Assembly (NCBI RefSeq): GCF_001047675.1
Contig: NZ_CP011975.1
Span: 3,202,073 to 3,266,072, forward strand
Length of the DNA stretch: 64,000 bases
Source: Yersinia aleksiciae
GTDB taxonomy: Bacteria > Pseudomonadota > Gammaproteobacteria > Enterobacterales > Enterobacteriaceae
Direction: 5' to 3'
Numbering within the stretch: position 1 is the first letter of the stretch; every line of letters begins with the position of its first letter. Below the pieces are notes generated by a model. The model was not told where the DNA came from. It saw only the letters and a program-made list of their open reading frames with translations, and ran no database searches. Below are positions 19,934 to 28,456 of this stretch, piece by piece. A program made the translations under genes and the position numbers.

Positions 19934-20998
19934 TCAGAGCTTCGCTTGCGCCCAACGTAGCGCGTTTTGGTACTCTGCGGGCAGCAAAGGGGCCAGCTCG
20001 GCCAGCGCGGTACTTAATGCTGCGCCATCGGGATCATTCAAATTCAAATGACCCACTTTGCGGCCTTCACGCACCTCTTTTTCGTACCAGTGCAGGTGCA
20101 CTAATGGCAGTGACAGCCATTGGGTATTGACCGCAGTGCCAATCAGATTGACCATCGCAGACGGGGTATTCACCACCGGCTTAGGTAACGGCAAATCCAA
20201 AATGGCGCGCAGATGCAGTTCGAACTGGCTGATGGAGGCACCATTTTGGGTCCAGTGACCACTGTTATGCACTCGTGGTGCTAACTCATTGATCAGCAAA
20301 CTGTCGCCGACGATAAAGCACTCCATCGCCATCACACCGACATAATTCAGCTCATCCATAATGGCCGAGAGCATTTTTTCCGCTTGTTGCTGTAAGCGAC
20401 TATCCGGCTGAGGTAACGCTACACTCATGCGCAAAATGCCATCTTCATGCAAATTGTGGGTCAGCGGATAAAAAACCGATTGGCCTTGATGGCTGCGAGC
20501 ACCCACCAGCGAAACTTCGCCAGAGAAATTAATGCCTTGCTCGACAATACATTCGCCGTAAGCATCTGCGGGTAAGGTATCTTGCTCACCCGTGCGCAAA
20601 CGCCACTGACCACGGCCGTCATAACCGCCGACGCGGCGTTTCACGATGGCAAGTTCGCCCAGTGTGGCGAAAACCTGCGGCCACTCGCTGGCACTGGCCA
20701 ATAACTGCCAAGGGGCAGTCGCCAGATTCAGACTATCGAGCAGTTGTTTTTGTGTCAGGCGGTCGGCTAGACGCGGGAAAATATCACGGTTAACAAATGC
20801 GGTATGTGTTGCCAGCTCGCGGGTTAAGGCGGTCTCCGGCCAGCGCTCAATCTCAGCGGTGATCACACTGTGCTGATAAGGCACCGCTTCTGGTTCGGCA
20901 TCTAACCCCACCGGATAAACGGCAATGCCTAACGGCTCACCCGCTTGGCGCAACATACGCCCTAACTGACCATTCCCTAATACGCAAACTGGCTTCAT
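19934..20998 (-). CDS. purK: N5-carboxyaminoimidazole ribonucleotide synthase
   Basis: A 354-residue ATP-grasp enzyme of the cytosol that makes N5-CAIR from AIR, bicarbonate and ATP in purine synthesis. The N-terminal Rossmann-like motif [15 protein letters not shown], the [16 protein letters not shown]-grasp loop and the [14 protein letters not shown] metal-binding segment are visible. Its ATG overlaps the purE stop by four bases, so the two are translationally coupled. Confidence 0.96.
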   Translation of the reverse strand: MKPVCVLGNGQLGRMLRQAGEPLGIAVYPVGLDAEPEAVPYQHSVITAEIERWPETALTRELATHTAFVNRDIFPRLADRLTQKQLLDSLNLATAPWQLLASASEWPQVFATLGELAIVKRRVGGYDGRGQWRLRTGEQDTLPADAYGECIVEQGINFSGEVSLVGARSHQGQSVFYPLTHNLHEDGILRMSVALPQPDSRLQQQAEKMLSAIMDELNYVGVMAMECFIVGDSLLINELAPRVHNSGHWTQNGASISQFELHLRAILDLPLPKPVVNTPSAMVNLIGTAVNTQWLSLPLVHLHWYEKEVREGRKVGHLNLNDPDGAALSTALAELAPLLPAEYQNALRWAQAKL

Positions 20999-21519
20999 GC
21001 TTCATCCCTCGGATCGGGATTTTCCAGCACTTCGTCCGTTTGGCTTTGACGCCAACTCGCTAGACGGCCAGCCAATTCAGTGTCATGCAGCGCCAATATT
21101 TGAGCTGCGAGCAATGCTGCATTTGCCGCACCCGCTTTACCGATTGCCAGCGTTCCCACCGGAATGCCGCGTGGCATCTGCACAATGGAATAGAGGCTAT
21201 CGACGCCGCTTAACGCCGCGCTTTGCACCGGAACACCTAAAACCGGTACCAGCGTTTTCGCCGCGATCATCCCCGGCAGGTGAGCTGCACCGCCCGCGCC
21301 CGCAATAATGACATGCAAGCCATTGGCATCTGCTTGCTCGGCAAAACTGAACAGTTTATCGGGAGTTCTGTGTGCAGAGACCACTTCGACATGAAATGGA
21401 ACATTGAGCGTGGTGAGCACGTCGGCGGCGAACTGCATGGTGGCCCAGTCACTTTTGGACCCCATTACGATAGCGATTTTAACCCCGGCTGCATAAGCCG
21501 AATCGAGGTTGGCTCCCAT
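20995..21519 (-). CDS. purE: N5-carboxyaminoimidazole ribonucleotide mutase
   Basis: A 174-residue class I PurE, which converts N5-CAIR to CAIR. The catalytic regions [21 protein letters not shown] and [12 protein letters not shown] are intact. The ATG at 21519 is chosen because AGGAG lies about 12 bases upstream; a start 31 codons further upstream gives a leader unlike the family. It is the first gene of purEK and has a PurR box about 100 bp upstream. Confidence 0.96.
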   Translation of the reverse strand: MGANLDSAYAAGVKIAIVMGSKSDWATMQFAADVLTTLNVPFHVEVVSAHRTPDKLFSFAEQADANGLHVIIAGAGGAAHLPGMIAAKTLVPVLGVPVQSAALSGVDSLYSIVQMPRGIPVGTLAIGKAGAANAALLAAQILALHDTELAGRLASWRQSQTDEVLENPDPRDEA

Positions 21520-21617
21520 GAGGGTAAGGCTCCTGTGATTGCGCAAGCGTCGGCCAGAACGAATGTAGATATCGTGGCTGGCGATGAGGGCGTAGAGCAT
21601 ATCATGAGCCAAAGGCG

Positions 21618-21633
21618 AGGAAAACGGTTGCGT
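21618..21633 (-). promoter_or_regulatory. PurR operator of purEK
   Basis: On the minus strand the 16-mer ACGCAACCGTTTTCCT fits every fixed position of the enterobacterial PurR consensus (ANGCAANCGNTTNCNT). It lies about 100 bp before the purE start, as in E. coli, where PurR with hypoxanthine or guanine represses purEK. Confidence 0.85.
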
Positions 21634-21676
21634 CGTGGCTTTTAGTCGGTTTTTACGGTTATTTGCCGTCAGGCGG

Positions 21677-22402
21677 TTAAAACGGGAATTTAATCAACTC
21701 AACACTTTCAGCCGTGACTTTGACCATCGAGCCTTCAACATGCCAGGCACCCAACACCACCCGATGTGCTGTTGCTGCTGTAGGCAGTTCTACATTATGG
21801 ACCGCAGGGCGATGAGTGTGGCCATGAATCATCCAACTGACCTGATGACGCTGAAATGTATCGATAACAGCTTGTGGATTCACATCCATGATGAGCTGTG
21901 ACTTACCACTATTGTTCTGTTGGCTTTGGTTACGCATATAAGCGGCAATACGTAAACGAAAGCGTAGCGGTAGCCATAGGAAGAGTTTTTGAATCAGGGG
22001 GTTGTGAACTCTACGGCGAAAATGCTGATAGTCGGCATCATCGGTACATAAAGTATCACCATGCAAAATCACTATCTTGCGGCCATACAGCTCAACAACT
22101 TTTTCTTCCGCAAGCAACGTCATGCCGCTTTCGGCTGCAAAGCGCTTACCAAGCAGAAAATCACGGTTGCCGTGGATAAAGTAGCAGGGCACGCCCTGTT
22201 GCTGGAGTGATTTCAATGCGGCGGCGACTTGCCGGTACAACGGCTCGGGATCATCATCGCCAATCCAAGACTCGAATAAATCGCCCAAGATATATAAAGC
22301 ATCAGCATGAATAGCATCACGCTGTATAAAATGCAGGAAACCGGCAGTGATGGCCGGTTCCTGAACGCTAAGATGCAAATCTGCAATAAAAAGCGTGCTC
22401 AT
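21677..22402 (-). CDS. lpxH: UDP-2,3-diacylglucosamine pyrophosphohydrolase
   Basis: A 241-residue calcineurin-like metallophosphoesterase of lipid A synthesis that releases UMP and lipid X on the inner face of the inner membrane. Metal ligands are in FIADLHLS (residues 5-12), [27 protein letters not shown] and [10 protein letters not shown]. The ATG at 22402 is preferred to the TTG one codon upstream. It is ten bases downstream of ppiB on the same strand and may be co-transcribed. Confidence 0.95.
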   Translation of the reverse strand: MSTLFIADLHLSVQEPAITAGFLHFIQRDAIHADALYILGDLFESWIGDDDPEPLYRQVAAALKSLQQQGVPCYFIHGNRDFLLGKRFAAESGMTLLAEEKVVELYGRKIVILHGDTLCTDDADYQHFRRRVHNPLIQKLFLWLPLRFRLRIAAYMRNQSQQNNSGKSQLIMDVNPQAVIDTFQRHQVSWMIHGHTHRPAVHNVELPTAATAHRVVLGAWHVEGSMVKVTAESVELIKFPF

Positions 22403-22412
22403 CAAGTCGCTA

Positions 22413-22907
22413 TTACTCGCTTACAGTAACGCTTTTAATGATGACGTCTTCTTTTGGCACATCCTGATGCATACCGCTGCGGCCCGTTGCGACGTTTTTG
22501 ATTTTCTCAACCACGTCCATCCCTTCGGTCACTTCAGCAAATACGCAGTAGCCCCAGCCATCTGGACGCTCTGAACGGAAGTTCAGGAAGTCGTTGTCTG
22601 CAACGTTAATAAAGAACTGAGCAGTGGCAGAGTGTGGATCGTTGGTACGCGCCATTGCCAGAGTGCCACGGGTGTTTTTCAGACCGTTATTGGCTTCGTT
22701 CTTGATAGGTGTATCAGTCTCCTTCTGGTTCATACCCGGCTCGAAACCACCGCCTTGGATCATGAAACCATCAATAACACGGTGGAAAATAGTGTTATCA
22801 TAGAAACCTTTACGGCAGTAGTTCAGGAAGTTCTCAACGGTAACCGGCGCTTTATCCGCGAAGGTGTTGACGACGATATCGCCGTGATTAGTATGAAACG
22901 TGACCAT
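22413..22907 (-). CDS. ppiB: Cytosolic peptidyl-prolyl cis-trans isomerase B (cyclophilin)
   Basis: A 164-residue cyclophilin without signal peptide. The active-site segments [30 protein letters not shown] and GYCVFAEV are intact. It speeds proline isomerisation in the cytosol. It is divergent from cysS, as in E. coli, with about 280 bp between the two start codons. Confidence 0.95.
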   Translation of the reverse strand: MVTFHTNHGDIVVNTFADKAPVTVENFLNYCRKGFYDNTIFHRVIDGFMIQGGGFEPGMNQKETDTPIKNEANNGLKNTRGTLAMARTNDPHSATAQFFINVADNDFLNFRSERPDGWGYCVFAEVTEGMDVVEKIKNVATGRSGMHQDVPKEDVIIKSVTVSE

Positions 22908-23075
22908 AATAATATTCCTGCTAGTGTAATAAGTGTATTCACAAATGAGTCGTAACTCTTTAGACGGCTCTTATATCATATCTCTGAGATTGAGTCAGCA
23001 CTCGCAACGCGGCCTATAGGGGCGAAAAAGTGCTGAATCACGGGCTGATTTACCGCATAATCTGATGATATCCTA

Positions 23076-23149
23076 TATACCCTTCGTAATTGAAGCTGAA
23101 AGGGCGTTTGCTTGCTGCTTAGCTGCAACGTCAATTACTTTGAGTATGA
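23076..23149. repeat. Short inverted-repeat element, internally deleted ERIC-like remnant
   Basis: About 74 bp whose ends form an inverted repeat (TATACCCTTCGTAATTGAAG... with ...CAATTACTTTGAGTATGA on the other side). The ends resemble ERIC-type termini but the central ERIC part is missing. It ends 40 bp before the cysS start, inside its 5' untranslated region or promoter. Confidence 0.55.
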
Positions 23150-23189
23150 ACCCTGCATACCGCAAAAAACAAAACCACGGAATGTCCCG

Positions 23190-24575
23190 ATGCTAAAGAT
23201 TTTTAATACACTGAGTCGCCAAAAAGAGGAATTCAAGCCTATCCATGCCGGTAAAATAGGTATGTATGTATGCGGGATCACCATTTATGACCTGTGTCAC
23301 ATTGGGCATGGGCGTACTTTTGTCGCTTTCGACGTTGTTGCGCGCTATTTGCGTTATTTAGGTTACTCACTGACATATGTCCGCAACGTTACTGACGTTG
23401 ACGATAAAATTATCAAACGTGCGATTGAAAACAATGAAACCTGCGAGCAACTGACCACGCGCATGCTGGCGGAAATGCATAAAGATTTTGATGCATTGAA
23501 CCTTAAACGCCCTGATTTAGAGCCGCGCGCGACCCACCATATTCCAGAAATAATTGCGATGGTCGAGCGTCTAATCGCCCGTGAGCACGCCTACGTGGCG
23601 TCAAATGGTGATGTGATGTTCGCTGTGGACAGTGACCCAGATTACGGGCTGTTGTCTCGTCAAGATCTGGATCAGTTACAGGCCGGGGCGCGAGTTGAAG
23701 TCGCTGATGTTAAACGTAATCCGATGGATTTCGTGCTGTGGAAAATGTCTAAACCGGGTGAGCCAAGCTGGGAATCACCTTGGGGCGCGGGCCGCCCAGG
23801 CTGGCATATTGAGTGCTCAGCAATGAATAGCAAGCAGCTCGGCGCGCATTTCGATATCCACGGTGGCGGTTCGGATTTGATGTTCCCACACCATGAAAAT
23901 GAGATTGCCCAATCTACCTGTGCCCATGATGGTCCCTATGTGAATTACTGGATGCACTCCGGTATGGTGATGATCGACAAAGAGAAAATGTCGAAATCGC
24001 TGAATAACTTCTTCACTATTCGCGACGTGCTGGCGTATTACGATGCTGAAACTGTGCGCTACTTCCTGATGTCCGGGCACTATCGCAGCCAACTTAACTA
24101 CAGCGAAGAGAACCTCAAACAGGCGCGCGCTTCGCTGGAGCGCTTATATACCGCGCTACGCGGCACTGATGCGAAAGCAACCCCTGCTGGTGGTGCTGAG
24201 TTTGAAGCACGCTTTCGTGCAGCAATGGACGATGATTTCAATACACCAGAGGCCTACTCTGTGTTGTTTGATATCGCCCGTGAAGTGAATCGCTTAAAAA
24301 CTGAAGATATCACTGCGGCAAATAGTTTAGCGGCAGAACTGCGGAAGCTGGCCCATGTGCTGGGCTTGCTGGAACAAGATCCTGAGCTGTTTTTGCAAAG
24401 TGGTGCGCAAACTGACGACGATGAAGTGGCGAAAATTGAAGCACTGATTAAGCAACGCAATGATGCCCGTAGCAGCAAAGATTGGGCGCTGGCTGATTCA
24501 GCCCGTGATCAATTAAATGAGCTGGGTATTGTGCTGGAAGATGGCCCACAAGGCACGACATGGCGTCGTAAATAA
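23190..24575 (+). CDS. cysS: Cysteinyl-tRNA synthetase
   Basis: A 461-residue class I synthetase that charges tRNA(Cys). The HIGH motif (HIGHGRTF, about residues 37-44) and the KMSKS motif (about 266-270) are present, with the Zn-binding Cys/His residues in [16 protein letters not shown] and HHENE. The ATG at 23190 gives the same N-terminus as E. coli (MLKIFNTL). An in-frame ATG 26 codons upstream (23112) lies within the repeat element and would add a non-homologous leader. A strong terminator follows. Confidence 0.96.
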   Translation: MLKIFNTLSRQKEEFKPIHAGKIGMYVCGITIYDLCHIGHGRTFVAFDVVARYLRYLGYSLTYVRNVTDVDDKIIKRAIENNETCEQLTTRMLAEMHKDFDALNLKRPDLEPRATHHIPEIIAMVERLIAREHAYVASNGDVMFAVDSDPDYGLLSRQDLDQLQAGARVEVADVKRNPMDFVLWKMSKPGEPSWESPWGAGRPGWHIECSAMNSKQLGAHFDIHGGGSDLMFPHHENEIAQSTCAHDGPYVNYWMHSGMVMIDKEKMSKSLNNFFTIRDVLAYYDAETVRYFLMSGHYRSQLNYSEENLKQARASLERLYTALRGTDAKATPAGGAEFEARFRAAMDDDFNTPEAYSVLFDIAREVNRLKTEDITAANSLAAELRKLAHVLGLLEQDPELFLQSGAQTDDDEVAKIEALIKQRNDARSSKDWALADSARDQLNELGIVLEDGPQGTTWRRK

Positions 24576-24629
24576 GACGGCGTTTGGGGGGGCTGGGAAG
24601 AGTTTTCTGGCTGACTTAATCTGAAAAGC

Positions 24630-24668
24630 ATTGCGGTTCTGGCGCTGACCAGTAACCGCAATTTTTTT
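24630..24668 (+). terminator. Rho-independent terminator of cysS
   Basis: ATTGCGGTT pairs with AACCGCAAT, with an inner CTGG/CCAG stem, followed by seven T. It is about 55 bases past the cysS stop. Confidence 0.9.
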
Positions 24669-24717
24669 GCCTGGATCTTTGGCATCAGTAGGCTAAAGCC
24701 CACCATTGCCGAGGTTA

Positions 24718-24930
24718 TTAGGCTTTAACCTGCACTTTCATGCCTTGAAACTCAACAATTTGGTCAGCAACGATTTTGCAGCGCTTACGCGTTTCTACAT
24801 TTCCGTCGACTTTTACCTGACCATCGGCGATGGCGGCTTTTGCTGAGGCACCGCTATCGTTCCAGCCTTGCAACTTTAATAAGTCACACAGCTCAACATG
24901 CGGGTGTTTTTCCAAATGAAAAATGTCCAT
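24718..24930 (-). CDS. ybcJ: S4-domain RNA-binding protein YbcJ
   Basis: A 70-residue S4-like protein nearly co-linear with E. coli YbcJ (HPHVELCDLLKLQGW... KVDGNVETRKRCKI). The fold binds RNA; the target is not established. The ATG at 24930 is chosen by homology; a longer frame from 25050 runs back into folD. It starts 14 bases after the folD stop, so it is probably the second gene of a folD-ybcJ unit. Confidence 0.9.
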   Translation of the reverse strand: MDIFHLEKHPHVELCDLLKLQGWNDSGASAKAAIADGQVKVDGNVETRKRCKIVADQIVEFQGMKVQVKA

Positions 24931-24944
24931 TACTGTCCTTTCAA

Positions 24945-25811
24945 TCAATTTTCGTTGATGTCGTGATATTCCTCGCAGGCTTGCAAGGTATTTTGTATCA
25001 GTGTCGCAACGGTCATTGGCCCAACGCCACCGGGAACCGGTGTAATCCAACCCGCACGTTCAACGGCGACATCAAATTCTACATCGCCGACTACTTTACC
25101 ACTTTCCAGGCGGTTGATGCCGACATCAATCACGATAGCGCCCGGTTTTATCCACTCACCGGGAATAAAACCAGGTTTACCCACGGCAACGACCAATAAG
25201 TCAGCATTTTCGATATGTTGGCGCAGATTCTTGGTGAAACGATGAGTTACGGTAGTGGTGCAACCCGCCAGCAGCAATTCTAGGCTCATCGGGCGACCAA
25301 CAATATTGGATGCGCCGACCACAACTGCGTTCAGACCATAAGTGGGTATCTCATAGCGCTCGAGTAGTGTCACGATCCCCCGCGGGGTGCAAGGGCGTAG
25401 CTTCGGTGCTCGTTGGCACAGACGGCCAACGTTGTACGGATGAAAACCGTCAACGTCTTTATCAGGATGGATACGTTCCAGCACTTTGACATTATCAATA
25501 CCGGCAGGTAGCGGCAGTTGCACCAGTATTCCATCGATCTCATTATCGTCATTCAATGAGTCAATCAATGCCAACAGTTCAGCTTCAGTGGTGGTCATCG
25601 GGAGGTCATAAGAACGAGAGATAAAACCGACTTCTTCGCATGCCTTACGTTTACTGGCGACGTAAATTTGTGACGCTGGATTCTCGCCGACCAATACAAC
25701 GGCAAGACCGGGAGCGCGCTTACCCGCAGCCAGACGTTTCTGTACTAACGCAGCAACTTCGTTTCTTACCTGCTGCGCAATCGTTTTACCATCAATAATT
25801 TTCGCTGACAT
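24945..25811 (-). CDS. folD: Bifunctional methylenetetrahydrofolate dehydrogenase/cyclohydrolase
   Basis: A 288-residue cytosolic enzyme interconverting 5,10-methylene-THF and 10-formyl-THF with NADP. The catalytic Lys is in [11 protein letters not shown] (about residue 54), the PGVGPMT motif ([12 protein letters not shown]) is near the C-terminus, and [13 protein letters not shown] forms the nucleotide site. The length and both signatures are normal. Confidence 0.96.
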   Translation of the reverse strand: MSAKIIDGKTIAQQVRNEVAALVQKRLAAGKRAPGLAVVLVGENPASQIYVASKRKACEEVGFISRSYDLPMTTTEAELLALIDSLNDDNEIDGILVQLPLPAGIDNVKVLERIHPDKDVDGFHPYNVGRLCQRAPKLRPCTPRGIVTLLERYEIPTYGLNAVVVGASNIVGRPMSLELLLAGCTTTVTHRFTKNLRQHIENADLLVVAVGKPGFIPGEWIKPGAIVIDVGINRLESGKVVGDVEFDVAVERAGWITPVPGGVGPMTVATLIQNTLQACEEYHDINEN

Positions 25812-25944
25812 CAGTGGAGGGGTCCATCAATTAAAAAAGCGGGAATCTGTCTATTTTGTCAGAAGCGGGCCGCGCTGTCAGGCGTATAATAACGATTAAT
25901 TAACGATTAAATAGCCAGTTGATAAACGGTAAGGTGAAAACCCA

Positions 25945-25972
25945 TTGACTCGAAAGCGACTGCCCGTATAAT
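25945..25972 (+). promoter_or_regulatory. argU promoter
   Basis: TTGACT and TATAAT are separated by 16 bp, about 50 bp before the tRNA. The rest of the 25812-26024 gap has nothing else recognised. Confidence 0.8.
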
Positions 25973-26024
25973 CCAACCCGCAACTGACTACCCACAGCGT
26001 TCTATGCTGCGGTGAATATCAAAT

Positions 26025-26101
26025 GCGCCCTTAGCTCAGTTGGATAGAGCAACGGCCTTCTAAGCCGTAGGTCACAGGTTCGAGCCCTGTAGGGCGTACC
26101 A
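26025..26101 (+). tRNA. argU: tRNA-Arg (anticodon TCT)
   Basis: A 77-base tRNA. The 5' GCGCCCT pairs with AGGGCGT (one G-T pair), the anticodon arm CGGCCTTCTAAGCCG carries TCT, GGTTCGAGCC forms the T loop, and CCA is encoded. It reads rare AGA codons. argU is a known integration site for DLP12-like prophages, and an IntD-like integrase remnant lies 32 bases downstream with its 3' end facing the tRNA, as in E. coli. No second copy of the tRNA 3' end was recognised in the window. Confidence 0.97.
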
Positions 26102-26133
26102 TTAAAATCAATGAGTTACCCTCTATTTACCCC

Positions 26134-26788
26134 CTAATTATCAGCAACCTTTTTTAAAAGTGCCAGATTAGTGACATTAATCCCCATTACCTCATCAATT
26201 TTACGCGCATGCTCAGTTAAATGGTTTGGCGACAAGTGGGCATATCGACGCACCATTTCAATGCTTTCCCACCCACCCATTTCCTGAAGTGCTGATAGTG
26301 GTACCCCGGATTGAACTAACCAGCTCGCCCAAGTGTGCCGCAAATCGTGAAAACGGAAATCAGTGATTCCTGAGCGCTTTAATCCAGTTCTCCATGCTGT
26401 ATTATCATCAACGCGCATTTTCCTAACCTCATCGGTTTTTGTTCCATCTGCCCGGTGCCATGCTGAGGTGTGGACAAACACATATCTTGAGTGTCGACCT
26501 ATCTGTTCACGTAATACCTTGCATGACATATCGTTCAGAGCTACGCCAATAGCCTTGCCCGCCTTGGCGTTCTCTGGGTGAATCCATGCAACCTTTCTTT
26601 GCATATCTATTTGTGACCATTCAAGATCCAGAATGTTCGACCTTCGAAGTCCAGTAGCCAGAGCAAAGACCACTACAGGGCGGAAGCTATCAGGCATGCA
26701 ATTGATTAAGGTTACAGCCTCATCTTTTGTCAGCCAGCGTATCCGCTTACTCTGTGGTTTTCTGGTCTTGATCACTGGCGCTTTGGCT
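26134..26788 (-). pseudogene. IntD-like tyrosine recombinase, catalytic domain only
   Basis: About 218 residues correspond to the C-terminal half of the DLP12 prophage integrase IntD, beginning at KAPVIK. Catalytic residues are present: Arg in [14 protein letters not shown], Lys in the NAKAGKA hairpin, HDLRHTW with His and Arg, GGW(E)S, and the nucleophile Tyr in RRYAHL. The N-terminal DNA-binding half is missing and replaced by CdiA sequence in the same reading frame. The remnant lies beside argU in the same orientation as IntD in E. coli. Recombination activity is unlikely without the arm- and core-binding domains (inference). Confidence 0.88.
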
Positions 26789-27899
26789 ACCTGTGCCACG
26801 ACTGCACCCAGTACCGCATGGGCCATTAGGTTGGCTGCCTGATTATCGCCGGTACTTTTCTTAATTACTTCAGCCAGATACGGGGCTGAGGCACCTGCCA
26901 GCGCTTGCGCCATATTACCGCCCGCCAGCCCCTGTATGGCCGCCGTTGCCGCCTGAAGACCTTGTTGCAGTGCGCTGCCGGTGCCGTATTTCTGCATTTC
27001 GGCTTTGTATTCTTTGGTCTCACGCAGGGCTTTTGCATCGCCTTTCAACGCCGGATTGGCCTTCAGCGCCTCTTCCAGACCAATAATATCCCCTTGCGTG
27101 CGCGCAATATCCATTGCCTGACCGCCAATCTCGCCAATTAGCTGCGCTTCTTTCAGGCGGTTTTGCTCCTTCTCTTTATCGAAAATAGGGGAGAGGGCGT
27201 TATTAGCGTGTTCGACGTCGCGGCTCAGGTCATCGACATTCTGCTGTTGTTTACTGGTGTCACGAATAGTGATGCTGCCATCACTGACCGCTGCCTGCGT
27301 GGTGCCTTCGGCATGGCCGTCATTGCCCAGACCTGACAGCACCACGCCACCCAGATTGCTCAGCAGGTCAGACCCTACCGGACCACCGCTGCTCAGGCTG
27401 CCGCCCTGATGTTCAGCCTTGAAATCGGCTTTATTTTCAATGTCACTGAAGCCCAGTGTGCCGGTATCCAGCTTGTTTTTATCGGCGGTAGCGGTAGAGC
27501 CAATCACTGCGCCATCAAGCTGAGTATGCTCGCCGACGGTGATATCAAAGCCGCCAGAGCCTGCAAAGATACCGGTCTGCTCCTGCACGCTGTCATAATT
27601 GCTGTGCAGCTTATCGCGACTCATACTCAGGTTGGCAGAGCCACCGCCGCCGACCACCGCCATGCTGACACCGCCGCTGGTGCTGGTCTGCTTCGCATCA
27701 TAGTTATCGCTGTCTTGTTGGCTTTGCAGCAGCAAGTCGCGGCCGACATCGACCTTGACGGTTTCACCGCTGGCTTGCGCGCCTATCAGCGAAGTGTCAC
27801 GCCCGCTGCTGAGCGACAGTGTGCCGCCACTGTCAATCTGAGTTTCAGTCCAGAAGGTGCCGTCGCCGTGCTCATTGCCCTGACCCTTGTTGGCGTTGG
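26789..27899 (-). pseudogene. cdiA: CdiA fragment (module E), fused in frame to the integrase remnant
   Basis: About 370 residues of CdiA, from the end of the FHA repeat region through most of the pre-toxin region, cut at both ends. It has no native start: the upstream border at about 27899 joins an IS6-type fragment, and the only initiator near it is a TTG made by the junction. At the other border the frame passes directly from GAVVAQV into the integrase. The toxin and immunity parts are lost. It belongs with module D, not with the main cdiA: both have the [17 protein letters not shown] version of the pre-toxin helix region. Confidence 0.85.
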
Positions 27900-28064
27900 C
27901 ATCCAACGGTGCAGCGTGGAGTGGTCAACGATAATACCGCGTTCTGCCATCATCTCTTTGAGATTGCGTAGGCTCAGGGCATAAGCGAGATACCAGCGAA
28001 CGCACTGAGTGATAACATCAGTGGGGTAATGCAGGCGACGGAAGGCTTTTCGGATTAGAGACAT
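27900..28064 (-). pseudogene. IS6-family transposase, N-terminal fragment
   Basis: About 55 residues from MSLIRKAFRRLHYPTDV. The helix-turn-helix segment VRWYLAYALSLRNLKEMMAE followed by [13 protein letters not shown] matches the conserved start of IS6/IS26 transposases (VRWY...L.EML.ERGV.VDH.T..RW). The DDE catalytic domain is absent. The frame then continues for about 40 codons into CdiA sequence in a non-coding frame. Confidence 0.8.
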
Positions 28065-28124
28065 GGTCAGGCAACATCGTAAAAAACAGCATGTTACCTG
28101 ACCACGCCTTAATGCGACAGAACC
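27900..28124 (-). mobile_element. Truncated IS6-family insertion sequence (left end)
   Basis: The intact end at 28124 reads GGTTCTGTCGCATTAA on the minus strand, resembling IS6/IS26-type terminal repeats. About 225 bp remain; the rest was replaced by the CdiA fragment at 27899. The transposase start (28064) lies 60 bp from the end, as usual for the family. Confidence 0.75.
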
Positions 28125-28146
28125 AACGTAGGTCACTATACCCAGC

Positions 28147-28446
28147 CTATTTCATCAAAATAACTGGTGTAGCAATCCCAGTTTTGCCATTAATGGTATA
28201 ATTTCCTCCATCCCATCTATACGCAATTATGCCACCATCATCACATAATGTCAGACTTGTGAAAGGATTACCCTCGCAATCAAAATCACTACTCACTTGC
28301 CAAATAGTCGCTCCATACATATCTAATAAATAAATATTTCGCGCACATTCAACTTTTCCGTATAGGTTTTCCATTCCTAGCCTATCAAGGAGAATTATTT
28401 TATTCCCATCAGAAAAATAGTACTCATTTAGCACATTATTAGTCAT
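28147..28446 (-). CDS. cdiI: Putative CdiI immunity protein (module D)
   Basis: A 99-residue small acidic protein directly after the module D toxin (10 bases between stop and start). Position and size identify it as the cognate immunity protein; no family name can be given with certainty. Features include an IWQVSSDFDCEGNPFTSL segment and a YRWDGGNYTINGKTG segment near the C-terminus, which I associate loosely with polymorphic-toxin immunity proteins. It would act in the cytosol by binding the incoming toxin. Its base composition is AT-rich compared with the cdiA coding region, common for immunity genes. Confidence 0.7.
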   Translation of the reverse strand: MTNNVLNEYYFSDGNKIILLDRLGMENLYGKVECARNIYLLDMYGATIWQVSSDFDCEGNPFTSLTLCDDGGIIAYRWDGGNYTINGKTGIATPVILMK

Positions 28447-28456
28447 GATTTCTCTC

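Noticed and set aside
23112-23189. Longer CysS start at 23112
   Set aside because: The 26 extra codons lie largely in a repeat remnant and do not match other CysS proteins.
26080-26101. Second att site matching the argU 3' end
   Set aside because: I looked for a copy of the tRNA 3' end around the far side of the CDI region and saw none; the island end cannot be set this way.
27786-27899. Extension of the IS6 transposase frame into the CdiA fragment
   Set aside because: The frame is not that of CdiA and is a chance continuation after the junction.
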